From Siphlonurus alternatus (taxonomy: Eukaryota > Arthropoda > Insecta > Ephemeroptera > Siphlonuridae): a stretch of 64,000 nt of DNA. Both the position numbers and the translations under genes were made by a program. Shown here one piece after another: positions 39,701-53,310 of this stretch. Each line of letters begins with the position of its first letter. Position 1 is the stretch's first letter. The stretch covers positions 11,071,628 to 11,135,627 of the forward strand of contig OX463783.1 of NCBI GenBank assembly GCA_949825025.1, written 5' to 3'. Under the pieces are notes generated by a model. That model ran no database searches. It was not told where the DNA came from and was given only the letters and a program-made list of their open reading frames with translations.

Positions 39701-40310
39701 TCTTTAATAATTCTTTTATTCAGATTTTAAAGTCAATAAAACGTTTAATTCAATAGAAATTTTACCTTGAATTATAAAATATTGTATAAAAAGATTATTA
39801 ATTTATTATATATTTAAAAAATGAGCTTGCGTCATCCGAAATATTATTAGTACGGGGGAGTATGCCTTAAATGTTCTTTGAAAAATTGGTTCTATGAATT
39901 TAATATTCCCATATTTATTAATAATAATAACTATAATTATAGCACATTTTAGACTGTATATTGACTGAGCTTCTACTTATTTTAACCACCCATGCACTTT
40001 TCATCACTTTTTGCATTGTTTGAAATCACTATATAGATGCAAAACAATATTGTTGAATGCAATAAAAGTCACTTTTGACATTTAAAGGGAAGGCAAATTT
40101 AGCTCTTATCAGAAATTCCAAGCAACTGTGTGGTTTGCGTTTATAGCAGAGTAATGTGCTGTTCCTAATTTTTGAGTATATTTCTCCCTATTGTGACCCT
40201 GTTTTTTTTGCCATATATATGTGACTATTTTTTTCCTCTACGCCCCCTATGGTGACCATTCTGTGCTCTCTTTGCTCGTATTTTAACCTAAATTCCCTGT
40301 TTGTTTTCAG
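36725..40310. other. AT-rich stretch upstream of the first coding exon
   Basis: No coding island supported; it is presumably intron if the 5' UTR exon lies further upstream. A small perfect hairpin (AATATTGAAAT and complement) lies at about 39566-39591. The region just before 40311 provides a pyrimidine-rich TTGTTTTCAG acceptor. Confidence 0.45.
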
Positions 40311-40444
40311 CACGATGATTTCCTGTGATGAATCCTGGGATGTCGGTGCTGGTGACCACGCCCCCCCTGCCTAGCCTGACCATGCTGGCACCTTCCTACC
40401 TGGACATGCCGCCCTTGCTGCTAGACCAGAGCTCGCACAATATG
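40311..40444 (+). CDS. Exon A: start of an unidentified host protein
   Basis: An acceptor (TTTGTTTTCAG, ending 40310) and a consensus donor (ATG-GTGAGT at 40445) bound this GC-rich exon. Translation most likely starts at the ATG at 40328. That frame is open to the donor and has a stop just upstream (40316-40318), while the ATG at 40315 is closed by a stop within the exon. The first 17 bp are therefore 5' UTR and at least one further non-coding exon must exist upstream. The 39 residues are hydrophobic/proline-rich (MNPGMSVLVTTPPLPSL onward) but do not look like a signal peptide. It ends in phase 0, matching exon B. I do not recognise the family. Confidence 0.75.
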
Positions 40445-43380
40445 GTGAGTAACAATCTTTGATGTGCTGTCAATAGTAATTGGCAACCTGCATGTAATTT
40501 TGTGCTGCATATTTTTGGATCGAGGAGCTTGAGTTATTTATTTGAACTCTCTAACACCCTGAAAATAGTGTTACAAAATGCTGTGACGTCATAGTCATGT
40601 AAATATTAAACATGCAAGCATACAGGAAAACATTGTATGAATTTGACGTCAAAGCGTAAGTGTTAGAAGGTAAAAAATAAATAAAAAAAATTGGCATTAC
40701 ATATTTTAAGATCCTCTATTCAGATATTTTATAACAAATTGCATGCAGATTGTTCATTGAGAATCTGCGAATCAAAACCCAGTATTTTCATTTCTGATAT
40801 GAGCCATATTTCTTATCACAACACCTGAAAGGTAGACTTTATTGAAATATCGTATATCTGTATTTGATTCTGACATTCTTCATTCGTAATAAATTTATTG
40901 ATTTTTATATACACAATACAATTAAACAGGGCTTAAACTTGTTAATTAAGACATGATGCTAATCGTCCACACATAAACAAACAATTAGCTTAATCACAAC
41001 GTTGCATGCATAACCCTGGGAATATTATTACACCCTGCTACCAAAATCAATTAATGTTCATAAGTATAATGTTAAATCAGAGCCTAACAAAGATTTCACC
41101 GATGTTATTGGAGCCTAATTATGACGTAAGAGAGGAGATTTGAAAGAGCAAGGACCATCAATTTAATGTAAAAAAAAGAGTAGTGTACAGTAACGCATAT
41201 ATTTAATTATAGCTATATGATGAAGTCTCTGTGATAAAAAAATGAAATTATGCGTAGAATGTAATTATTTATATCTGGGAATAATACAGAATTGAATTTA
41301 CCAATACTTTGTACTCTATTAAAAAGAATAAGCTATTACTAAATATATAGAGGCTATAAAAATAAGTTAAAAATTGAAATGATATTGTTGATGTAATATT
41401 AGCTTGTTGTACATATATTTTTATTTATAATCAATACCACGTACATCAGAGTATTACATAAGATGAAACTAATACGGGTTGAGAGCAGTCATTCGAGTTT
41501 TTTTACGCGACACGTCACATCTACTGAATATGTTGCATAAACTGTTGTCACAGAAAAAAGAGAAAATAAACATGACATTAAAATTATGTCTGTAAATAAT
41601 TATTTCTGACAATACCCCATGGAGGGTTAGACATGACATTCAAAAATAGACTTTTTGAAAATAAAAAGTTCAAATTTAGCCAACAGAAGCGAATAAAAAA
41701 TGAAATTTATTTCAACTCGAGAGTATACACTGCAGATAGCGTGTATAGTCTTCATGTCACAATTTTTAAAAATTCTGACGTAAAAATACAATCATATTCT
41801 AAAAATACAATTTTCCTTAGAAATATAAAACAATTTAAAATTAAACTATAACAAAAAATATTATTTATATTATATCATCAGATTTTTAACATGCAGCACT
41901 TTTTTGACATCCAAAGTTAAACATTCGTTACACCGTAACATTTCATGATTCTATTGAGTTTTTCTACACTATGATATAATCAAATTATCGTACCTCTTGA
42001 AATTACATATCATGCAATTTCTACGTACGTAAAAAGTGAAAGGAGGAGAAAAAATAATGAAATAATAAAGTCAAGGAAATAATGCCACCTTTATCAAGCC
42101 CCTAACTTATAATTTTTTTTTAAGGTGTTAATAATAGACCTATATAATATGCCTTTAAGATACATGTAATTACTTAATATATTTTTTTATATATCATGTA
42201 TTCATAATGAGTGTAATATTATACTCATTATGTGTTATTAATTAAAAATTATGTATAAAAGAATGTAATTAATTTTGAAATTGATATTACGTATTGTGAT
42301 GTTTTTAATTTAATTTTTGATACGGTATTTTTAACAATGTTTTTGGATTTGCCACATGAGTCGATGCTATAATATACTACGTAATATTAATTATATATAT
42401 ACATATGTTTTTAACAAAAATATGATTGAAGCCATATTGATTGCAGAGAAATAATAGCAGATTATTTTAATTTACTCACAAATAACAATTAATTAGTAAA
42501 AACCAGTATATCTTCAATTATTTTGAATATAATAACAATAAAACCTATAGTTGTATCATGAATAAAACTAGGATTTCAGTTATTAAATTGTAATTAATCT
42601 AATTGTTTTGGATTGAAATATATATCATAAGAGGGCTAATTAATTCAACAGCAATTTTGTGGTACTCATATTATTAGAAAATTAAAATAAAAATCTAAAC
42701 TAAAAATGTTTTACTGTGAATAGAGAATTAAAAGCTGTCTTGCTCGCAGGTATGTTTTGATTTTAGGGTGTTAGGTATATAAAGATGCTTGTAAAGGGTG
42801 GTTTACTTATTTAGAGGGTTGAACATTTCACACCCTTCAAGCGTCAATCAACATCACACTAAGGATCAAAAGAAAGCCGACGTTTACTCTATAATTATCT
42901 TAACATTTGAACCGGAACGATTTTTTAGTGTATAACATTTTGTAAAAAGATTTGTATCTTCTTTCATAACAAAAAGTGTTGTTAAAAATGTTTTTAAGAT
43001 ATTTTTAATAGGAGTTTTAATAAATTTAGATTGCTTTTTATGATTTTTCTTTTATCTTTTTTACGTAAAATATAAAATATACTGTGTTGTACAACATGTT
43101 TAATTAGTTTTATAATTAAAGGAATCGCAAATTTTGAAGTCAATTTAAAATATACACGTCAAGAAAATTTCAATTTAAAAAAAGAACAGAAGATATATCA
43201 ATATTCAAACGATAGAATTGTCATCTTAATATATTATTGGCATGGACAATTTTTTATGACAGACAGTGTACAATTTCTTATTAGTTATAAAGAGTAAAGT
43301 TTTCTATATTTTTTTTTCAGCTATTTGTGATAATAATAATGTGATAGATATGACCATATTCACATCAAAAAATAAGTCTA
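40445..43380 (+). other. Intron sequence, nothing recognised
   Basis: First part of the 14.7-kb intron 40445-55165. AT-rich, no coding island; a short hairpin (CATAATGAGTGTAATAT and complement) lies at about 42203-42232. Confidence 0.5.
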
Positions 43381-43381
43381 A

Positions 43382-43672
43382 ATTATTCTGAGATCTCATA
43401 AACAGCTGTTTAAAATTCAAGACATTATTTTAGTTGGAGACTTTAACGCTGGATCGTATACACAACTCCGCAATAAAGGTAAATATAACAGTTCGTACAT
43501 CAGGTTTATGCCAGTGAGTTACCAGTACTTTAACCCAGAGAATATGATAATCATTACGTCACTCTGTGGAGTCAATGAATCAACAACATCAGAAGACGTG
43601 TTTTTCTGTCCCATATTTGACAGTCGTATAACTGTCACCAGAAAAAAAGTACACACTAAAACAAAAATATGA
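43382..43672 (+). pseudogene. DNase I-like coding fragment inside the host intron
   Basis: The frame is open from 43382 to a TGA at 43670-43672. It reads IILVGDFNAGSYTQLRN, then STTSEDVFFC, then FDSRITV. GDFNA is the metal/catalytic signature of the endonuclease-exonuclease-phosphatase fold. The later TT...C...D-R-I pattern matches the CAYDRIV region of DNase I rather than a LINE endonuclease (family knowledge). The family's terminal SDH motif is absent because the frame stops about 12 codons after DSRI. A possible acceptor lies at 43405 (AAACAG). It is either a pseudogene fragment or one exon of a nested gene; no other DNase exon was found nearby. Confidence 0.55.
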
Positions 43673-43920
43673 AGATACTTTGCAAGAAAATTATTAATAT
43701 AATATTTTAAAACAGAGAGAATTAGGTGGTGCCATAGCAAATAATCAATTCTATTAACAAAATTAATTATTGTAATTAAAAGGAATACACCCCAGTGAAT
43801 GCAATGATCGATCTTGCATGGTTATAAGTAAGTATATAAGGAAATTTCATTCAAATGAGATAATAAGATAGGATTAAGGCTTATATTTACAGTACTTATG
43901 GCACGATCTACCATATTAAA

Positions 43921-43985
43921 GCTATGCTAAGGTTTGACTGAGGGAACCGTGGAAATCTTGGTCAAAATAGACACCTCTATCTATA
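43921..43985 (-). mobile_element. Degraded SINE fragment
   Basis: On the minus strand the segment reads AGAGGTGTC, then TTTCCACGGTTCCCTCAGTC, then ACCTTAGC. This parallels the SINE at 45155-45215 in the same order with substitutions. Head and tail are missing. Confidence 0.6.
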
Positions 43986-44935
43986 TATTTTTTTTATCAA
44001 TGTACAAATGATAGGTATGATTCAAAACGGTCACCCATCCATGTACAACCGCCCTTGACTATGCTTATTAACTTCAATTTTACCAGTATATAAACATTTT
44101 GCACCTATTATTATTAAGAGCACCGTTCATTAATTAAAAATTAAAAGAATTCACACTCTGTCAATTTCTTATGCCTTTCATTAGCAGTTCATTGCGGAAA
44201 CAGCTTGACTGACTAACAACTGCTAATTATACAGAGTCCTTGTTTTTGCACAACTCCTACAATATTTTCCGGTTATAAATGTTGTGAGTTGATTTGACTC
44301 CCCGTTATTGCCAAGTAAAGGTGTTAAACGACATGTTATGAAAAGAATTGTGTATTCAGTGATGAGCGGCGTATATAATTATATGATACTTCATGTAAAT
44401 TATATACCTAAATTTTCATTGTATCATATTATGTAATATTAGTTACGTCATTCATTGCAAAAATGAAGCGGAACTGCAAAAGATGTTGAAATCTTAATAT
44501 ATTTTTAGGTCTAAACGTAAATGCACAAGCACAATCGATTCATGAATCAATAATCAAATAAACCTACTGTACAGGGGACATTAGGATCATTTTATGATTG
44601 ATTATTTTCTGATTGTATACTTACAAACAGATCTATTATATTATTATGGAGACTTCAATTCACGTTATTAATATTATATAATTGAAATTACTAGATCTAT
44701 GCAAAAGCCGACTTTCTGCAGCATGGTGGTATATATAATTTTATATAATGTCTTATTATTTTTTTTAAATAACATTTTTTTAAATCTTTATGAAGTATGA
44801 CTTAATTGAAATCTTATTTAAGATAGTTTTCCATAATATGTGATACCAAAATGACCCTTTTGAGCATGCAAATTATTAAAAAATGCAAATAATTTCAGCA
44901 GAAGTTTTAAAAAAGTACGTGTCAACTAACTGATA

Positions 44936-45337
44936 GAGGTCGAGCGTGGCGCAGTGCATTGACCGGTTCTCGTTAGATCACCGAAGTCAGGCTACGTCGA
45001 GCGTGGTTAGTACTTGGATGGGTGACCGTTTCAAGTAAAAAATACGCTGCTCCCTCCCTGGGGTAAATTCGTCTCGCTTTCCACCCAGTGCAGTGATGCA
45101 CTTGTGTGTGGTTCCCCAGGCTTTGGACATCGCTTTGGTCCATTGAGAAAAAGTAGAGGTGTCCGTCCTGACTGAGGTTTTCCACGGTTCCCTCAGTCTC
45201 ACCTCAGCGAATGCTGGGACGCGTAAGCATGCAGGCCGTGGCCACTATATATCCGTTCCCTACCTTATCCCTACCCAGTACCCCGCCGCGAGCTGTAAGC
45301 TCTTAGGGGTGTATCCTTGTAAAAAAAAAAAAAAAAA
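44936..45337 (+). mobile_element. SINE with 5S-rRNA-derived head
   Basis: An element of about 400 bp with three parts. The 5' part (44961-45028) matches the internal region of 5S rRNA: GACCGGTTCTCG, GATCACCGAAGT, TTAGTACTTGGATGGGTGAC. This would supply a type 1 RNA polymerase III promoter. The body contains a hairpin block (ACTGAGG, then CCACGG, then CCTCAGT at 45171-45197) and a GCGAATGCTGGGACG motif that resembles bodies of arthropod SINEs from memory. It ends in 17 A (45321-45337). Mobilisation would depend on a partner LINE. No clear target duplication was seen. Frames on the minus strand (44973-45202) are artefacts of the element. Confidence 0.85.
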
Positions 45338-45878
45338 TTCCCTCATTTACTTCGATAAATGTATCCATCTTAAATTTTGAGGCGATGAAATATAACATGC
45401 CATATATTAATTATGGTCATTTATATAAATATCATATAGTGAAGAAGATCGATTTTTATTTTGAAGTTTTTGAACTAAGAATTCTTTAAATGATGGAGAA
45501 ACTTTAAATTATAGGGCTACCGTATAAAATTGATAAAAAAAAAAAAATTAGGAATCTGTGCTAAAAAATTGGATTTAATCGAAGTGAAATTTTGTCAATT
45601 AATTTACTTATTTTAATTGAAATATACAGAATACTCTTTTATTGTAAAGAAATTACATTTTTGTGGTTTTTACACATCTCATAAAAATCAACTGACAACT
45701 TAATTTGCTCTCAATTCTGTAGACTTCATTAAAACAAAACAAAAACGACACCCAAGAGCCATTTTATTATAAAGATAAAAAAGAATTATTAACTTTCAGA
45801 ACAATATTTATAATAACCATTGTCTAATATTTAATGTTAATTAATACGAAAATGAGCCTTATAATCATAAAAGTTACG

Positions 45879-46079
45879 TTAAGAAAAGTATGGGCAGATG
45901 CGTGGCTTGCGTCGTTTGCAGCAGCTGTGTACGGTATACGTCCATAAGCACGAGCGGCCAGCGCCAGATGACCCATATGCAAAGTAGGTTACCGGACACC
46001 CGTAGGCACTGCAAAGGTGAGACTTGGTAAACTGCTGCCATCTAGTAGTCGTAGCCTTAACTAAATAATATAATTTCAT
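45879..46079. other. GC-rich island, possible Cys-rich exon, strand uncertain
   Basis: The patch is open on both strands. On the minus strand a frame ends at a TAA at 45879; its second half is rich in Cys (six in about 40 residues, including a CC pair) and follows a plausible acceptor (CTCACCTTTGCAG). On the + strand a donor (AAAG-GTGAGA at 46017) and an acceptor (TTTGCAG ending 45921) define a 95-bp segment, which would break the phase-0 frame of the host gene. A real exon of some transcript is possible, but neither strand is established and no family was recognised. Confidence 0.3.
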
Positions 46080-48325
46080 TTAGTCACGTGATTGAGTGGT
46101 AAATTTTGACGTCATCATACAGATTATAATTTATAATGTTAATTGTGGTGGGAGCTACGCAAGTTCTAGGTGGTTAAATCGGTACAAGTGGGGTTGTTTT
46201 TGAATTTGTTTTTATTAATTAATAAACTTTTTTTTCATTGTTTTCAATAAATTTAATTTAATAAAATTTAACATTTTTCTTCCAATTGCCATGAAACATA
46301 ACTATATTCCCCATATATATTTATGAATGAATTTTCATTGGGCCTGGAGGAGCATACATGATCAATATAATCAATTGCCCCAAAACGCCAATCAATATAT
46401 TAATCAATCAGTTATTACAATTTTTATTTCAATTATTTATAAACATTAGATAAATTTAAATAATTTTCATTGTCGTATGTACATGATCCGAGAGATGCAT
46501 GATATCAAGATTATGCTAATTGATTTTTAATGTTGATTGCATCAATGAAATTATAGTTTATGTGCTGGAGTAGAGAAAATAATTTTTGCCATTGACCTTT
46601 GTATTTTAAAACATTTTCATTTTTTTATTTCATAATTTTTTTAAGAACAAATTATGAAATAAAAAAATGCATACAAAATTATGTAAAAACAGTAATTGCA
46701 ATTAAAGAATAGAGACTTTTAATTATTTTTTTTTTGTGTGTGAATCTGTAAGTACAATTCTCACGTAATAATATTACATGCTACTAAATGTAATTATATT
46801 GAAACGTAGGTACTGTTACTGCAATTGCACAATACTTCAAATTATAACACTATTATGATTCAGCAAAAATATGAACTTTAATTTTTTTATAGTAAATTAC
46901 ACTGACAATTTTATTTTATCAAGGATTTTTATTGTTGGGATGTACTCAAGAAAGTTATCTTCAAAGGTCGTAGAAATTTAACACTTCAATTACTCTCAAA
47001 TTAATTTTCACGTCCTTCAAACTTTTGATTATACATGGGAATTTGATAAACCATAGAAGGATCCCTCCCTCGATATTTTTGGATTTTAAGTGGACAGTAT
47101 TATAAGGTCTTTCCCCACTCATTAAAATTAAAAATAATTAAAATTAACCTCATAGACCCTCACCATTCTCTTGATACCTGTAAGGGTGTAGCAACGGTTG
47201 CATACTAAAAAGGCGTAAAAATTTTAATAAATGGATGTAGAAATAGTTGAGCATATATGCAAGGCATGTTCAAGGCTACAAGTGGACTGTTCACTAGGGT
47301 TCGGACAAATATACCCTCTAAATTCAGAAGGTATAGGGTATGTCGGGCTTCCTGCTGCAAGTTTGTATATGGTTTTCTGCAGCTAATATGTCAAATGGTG
47401 GGAAGATTGAGTTAGGTCATGGTCGCTCATATATTTACAAGTTTGCGGATTATAGTATTTAACTATTGCAAAATTACACACATAAAAATAAATAAATATA
47501 ACCTCCAAAATGTTAGGATAATTAAAATATGACATCGTCGCATTGTAAATAAATGTCACACACATTCGATAATATATTTTCATGGTAAAATGAATTATTT
47601 CCTTATTCATTTAGAGCATCTAATATACCATATCTCAAGTTTATTTGAATTAGTATCAATATTCAATCATTTTATCTTGATAATGAGCTTTATAGAGATC
47701 AATATTTACTGTAAACTTTCTTGTAAAAACTTTCTATATAAATTTTTAAGATCAGAATTATCCGATAGATGTCGTTCATAGTAACATATTAGAGCTGATG
47801 CAAATTTATTAATTAATCTAATTACTTAATTTTCAAATTTTGAATAGAATAACTTAACATTTATAGTAGTCTGATAAAATGATACACCTGATTGCTCTAG
47901 TAATCAAATACTAGCTGGAATATTATTTAACAATCACTACGTTTACATGACGGTGTTTAATATGTATTCGTTGACGAATGTGGGAATTTTTTTACCCTTA
48001 AAAAATAAATGAAATAAAGATGAAACAAAAAATCTGAAATAAGAAAAAAATTAAAAGAAAAAGGAAGAAAAAAAAAAAAACACGAAGAAAATGCTAAAAC
48101 GGTTTACCTTACACGAAAATCCAAAATTCTTAATTATATGACGTTATTCTTAATTATATGAGCTTCTAATTATTGCGTATAATTTTTCCTGACAAGAAAA
48201 CTACAAACTTCAACAATTTTCTAACAGTAAGAAAAAAATGTAATAGAAAAATTGTACCATGCAATACTAACTTGAATTTATTAACTTTTAAGACATGTAA
48301 AATGCAAAAATAAACTTCTTAGTTC
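46080..48325 (+). other. Intron sequence with one hairpin
   Basis: No coding island. An inverted repeat of about 20 bp (CATTTTTTTATTTCATAATTT and complement) spans about 46617-46669. Confidence 0.45.
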
Positions 48326-48330
48326 TTAAG

Positions 48331-48470
48331 CTTGTATTACACGATACAATTTTGCATGCAATTTTTCCTTACAAGAAAATTTCGTCTCCATACAAACAAA
48401 TGGAGTTAAAGTTTTCTTGTAAGGAAAAATTGTATGCAATAATCAGAAAAATTGCATCGTATAATACCGG
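48331..48470. mobile_element. GTATTACACGATACAATT palindromic MITE, copy 2
   Basis: Same terminal and inner-arm motifs as 24726-24852, with a different loop and a small extra interruption in the right arm. It lies within the host gene's long intron. Confidence 0.75.
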
Positions 48471-48474
48471 CTCA

Positions 48475-51420
48475 TAGACGGCTTTACTTAAAAAATAATG
48501 AAATTAATTTATATTAACTTAATTATGAACTACTAACAAATCAAACATCAATATAACACAACGTGATAGAGGCAGCATCACAGTAATGTATTGCTTGAAT
48601 GATAATGAAATAGAAAGGTGAAGGTGAAAGTGGTAGGAGACATTTTGTGACTCTGAATGGGCCAAACCTTAAAGCCTAGTAAGGTATACTAAAAGGTGGA
48701 TAAACTCTCAGTATAGTAGAAGATGATGACCCATAAAAACTTATGCAGCAGTCTTATTAGTTTGTCTGCAGAGATAAAACTCGACGGTAGTTTGCCTTCA
48801 AGCAAAAGACGCACCTGTCAGAAAGAGTTTCACTATTAATATTTTATATGATTTGAAAACAAAGAATATTATATTGCAATTTAGGACAAATCATCATAAA
48901 TTTTTATTAAGAGTATTATAATTTTTTAAAACAAAAATCGTGATATTAAAGCCCTAAATATTTTTAAATAATTGTGATAAAATTGAAAATTGCCTTTTAG
49001 CTGTTTTTATTTAGAAAACTTTTTATTATGGTTTTGTTAATGAATTTTTCTTCAAGGTGAAAGATTTTATTAATTTTTGGCATTGGAAAAAAAAATCAAA
49101 TTTTATTTACAAATCAATATAATAATGTTAAAGAAAGTTTTTTTTTTGTAGTATATAATTATACTGTAGATAAACCGTTAGATTTGAAGTAATGTTTTCA
49201 ATTATATAAAATTGAGCTTTATGGCTGATTAAAAATGAAAAAGTTGGAGTTATTTGAAGTATCATAATTATATTGTAAAATTATTTTATCTTGATTAATA
49301 TTTATAAATATAAAAAAAAAAATATGCGTCAATCATCTTTTTCAATTCCATTTATATTAAGAAACTTAAATACCTATAATTATCACTTAATATATCGAAA
49401 CGGTAGTACAAAAAATATACATTAATTTTGCCAATTAGTTAGTTAAAATTTCATTTAAATTATTTTATACGTATGACTGATTTATAAAAATTTAAATAAC
49501 CTATTTACGTATATTATTAATTAATAAATTATTATTCATTTTGTTAATTATTTTTAAGAGAGTGAAGTAAAAGTTGATTTCTCATTATTCATTAATAATA
49601 AACAATAAGAAGATTTTATTACTATTCTCTCATTTTCAACAATGCAAATGTTAAAGAGTCCATAAAGTCCCAGCAACAACATATTGTTGTTAATCACTGA
49701 CATGAAACTATTTCCCTTATAAACAAACAGCTGACCATTATAAACAACTTGAAGACCTTTAAACCCAGTTAACATAAGTCACTTAGCTTTCTAATGTAAA
49801 AACTCTCATTATTGTTTTAATTGTTATAATTAAACGGTATATACTAAGTGATAAAGTCCAGTATATTTGTTATAATTAAGTGTTTAAGTAAGTATTTTTA
49901 TGAATAGGTAAAAAGAGAGACTATGTAAATTTATTCATTGATTGAGGTCTGATAAAATTATGATGTTTTGAGATTTGAGATTGTTTAAGAAAATGTTGTA
50001 TAAAACAGTTCTGATCTAATATGAATAGCTCAAAATTACCATATAAGAATATTTAATATAATTAATTATTAAATAACTATCTACTTTCACTTTAAAGTTC
50101 TAATATAATTTATATATTCAAAATTTTAAAATATAAATTAATCTATTCAAATTTTTATTAATATACGTTATTTGTATGTTTTTCATTTTACGTAGGAAAA
50201 AAATATATCAATTTCTGTTTATAAAGTTGATTTGAAAACGTTGATTTAATAAAAGTTATCAAAAAATTCCTGAAATGTTATTGCAATATTTTTGTTTAAT
50301 AAAATGCATCATTAATAGATATTTAAAATAAAGTTTATAAAAATTACTTCAACTAATAAGCCAAATTATTAAAAAAAAAACTGTTTAGTCATTGACCAGT
50401 TGGTACAACACATTCGTTACAACATTTGATAACAAATCTTTAAGAGAAAACGACTGACCAAGGCCTTTAGAATTGCAATATCCTGCGAGCATCTCGTAAT
50501 TAGCTATCTCGTGTCCACACTGCAATATTTCACCCCTGACTGCGTCTGCATGAGTTTTTAGATAACTTCCGGTTATCTAAAAAAAAATGAAGATCAAAAG
50601 ACGTGATCAAAATACCAAAATGATTACGTCAAAATATATTGAAATATTTTCATTGTTTAAAAACACTTCTTTTGTTACTTAAGGTATTTGTAATATTTTA
50701 CATAACGGATCAATGCATTTGTTGATTTGTAACAATGTTAGTACGTGTTTGAAATAATGATGTTTAAATTTATAGAATATTCTTATTATTTGGCAAAATA
50801 TCAAAGTCATGCCATGATTTTTTTCACATGCGTCAGATTTTTAAAATTTAATTGATAGTTTTGTGATGTAGTGGTTTTTTGTATGTTATGAAATAAAGAT
50901 GTGTGATCATGTGAGATGTATGTCATGTATGAATATTATTTTTAAGTAATTATACTTTTAGGAACCAACAAATTAGTATATAAATTTCATAACCACCAAT
51001 AAAGAAATCATAAAAAATATTTATTTCAATTGCAGAATTTACTTTACTAATATTTTAATTGTCTTTGGAATTCTTTGGATTCTCTAATTTACTGAAAAAA
51101 TTTTGATGTTATAACTATAAACATGAAATCAATTTATAAATATTTATATCAAAATAGTTTCGAGTACATTATCATTATATATATTATAGTAGCATCTGTA
51201 CAGTACATATTAAGCCTCGATCTCCAGATGATTTTATGAAGTTTTGCATATATTTAGAGATAAACAAATATTGTAATAATAATCTTATTTTCTTGAAGAT
51301 TTTGTTCATTTATTGTTATTTTATCACGTTTCTTCTTTATTTCGTAAATTTATAGGAAACATGTGATTTTGCAGAAAAAAAAGCTTAAAAACAATTACTA
51401 CTTTTAATGAAAATTATCGA
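48475..51420 (+). other. Intron sequence, nothing recognised
   Basis: AT-rich, no supportable gene or element. A weakly GC-richer patch occurs at about 50450-50580. Confidence 0.5.
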
Positions 51421-51544
51421 AGGGCAAAGAACTGTATTTACTCACTCGCCCAATGATGGCGCCAGTGGACTCATAAAGCTACTTGAGAGGTCGAACAATG
51501 ACGCCACCATCGACACTAGTGCGTACTACAGAATTTTCCACACT

Positions 51545-51767
51545 AAGGCTAGTCGCAGACAGATTCACAGAATCGCATGATTTCGCAGCGTATATGATAA
51601 AAAATTAAGAAACTATGCGATCAGGTATGCGCGCGCACACAGCTTCGAATGGTATCGTATGGTATGACATCGTAAGTTTCTCATTTAGAGCCGGTTCTAA
51701 ATTTTTATCATACGAAGTCATACGATACGATACCATGAGATGCGAAGTCTGTCTGCGACCCCCCTAA
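51545..51767. mobile_element. TCGCAGACAGA inverted-repeat MITE
   Basis: The ends carry GTCGCAGACAGA and TCTGTCTGCGAC. The arms share ATCGTATG-type words and CTTAC/GTAAG blocks around an AGAGCCGGTTCT palindrome at the loop. The left arm is more diverged than the right. A small GC-rich patch (51440-51530) lies just outside it. Confidence 0.65.
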
Positions 51768-53144
51768 GAAATTTCTATAACAGTGTGACGTCTGTTTTGG
51801 TCTTTGTTAAAGTAAATATAAAAATATCAGGAAATATATTTAAAATCTTTCTTCGTGCATGATTAAAATGGAAAGCGTTTCGTTAACTAATGTAAATAAA
51901 TATCGTATTATTTGTTCACAGCATGCATTTCAAGCATTGTCATTAAACAATATTATATTAATGAATTGACACACGTATAGAAATCATATAACATCAATGT
52001 AACGTTATTTACATTCATATATCTTGAATATTACTAAATATATGTAATTATTATATAAATTTATTTATAATACGTGTAAACAAAGTAAAGTAATTAGTAA
52101 ACAAAGGCAGTGTATTAATTGGTATTGCATTATTAATGCAGCTGTCTTATAAATTATAATTATGTTAAAGCATATATAATAAGTACTTGCAACGTGCATG
52201 CCGTCTATTTTCTATTGCTGAAAAAAAAAACGTGTTACTCTTTTAATAATTTCCTTGTTTTTGTAATATGAGCACGTTTTTCTCTTAAATAACAGCATTA
52301 AATTACAACATTTCAAATATAATAGTCGCAATGGATTTTATTTCTCTTTAAATTTCTACTGTAAATCGTCAACGCACTGATTAGTTTGCATAGTTATCAA
52401 GTTTAGTCGTCTCATAACTGTATTTTTACTACTTTTAAATTATAAGGAAACCGTGATAACTTTAGATGACGGTCGATTTTAAAAATACGTAATTACAGCT
52501 AGAATATTAGCTAGAAAAACCAAGTAACTTGCAAAGGTTATATAATATGCAATTCTTTCATTAGCAATAGCAAAATAGGAAACTTACGATAGTACAATTA
52601 ACTTGCATTTTTTTTTTAATAAATTAGCAAGTAAATAGAAAACTTGCATTTATATTTTTCCTTTTCCTCAACTTTTTTTTTCACAATATAGTTCTGCTCA
52701 TATGCGGTACTTTGTGTTTTTCCTGTTTTGATCTATCCTTATATAATATATAATAATTAATTTTATATTATTTGTACATCCGTAAGTTACTATCAAAATT
52801 AACGATAACAGATGGTAATTAGCACATTGTGTCAAGAAAGATTAAATTTAATATTAAGAAATGCGACACAGGATGTGGCTAAATTATTTGTATTTCCTTA
52901 ACCCTTTTTCTTATTTTTTAATTTGTTGATAACCACATAATGTTAAGTCTAAGTATTAAACAGAGATTATTATAAGCACAAGTAGATTTTAATTTATTTT
53001 TTTCCGCATTTAAAGATAAATATAATAAAATAAAGAACACAATCTCAAAAACTTTAATCATATAATAAAGCTTTAATCTTGTTTTTAAAATCTTTTTTTT
53101 TCATAAATTTAAAACAACAACTGATTTAATTTTGCTCTGAAGCA
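51768..53144 (+). other. Intron sequence, nothing recognised
   Basis: AT-rich with no coding island or element detected. Confidence 0.5.

Positions 53145-53310
<166 letters not shown>

Noticed and set aside
43382..43672. LINE endonuclease remnant
   Set aside because: The residues after GDFNA fit the DNase I layout (TT, Cys, D-R-I) and no RT sequence follows; kept as DNase I-like with moderate confidence.
44961..45028. 5S rRNA gene
   Set aside because: Only the internal promoter-containing part is present, diverged, followed by a SINE body and poly(A).
44973..45202. Two overlapping 70-codon minus-strand frames
   Set aside because: They are antisense to the SINE and have no independent support.
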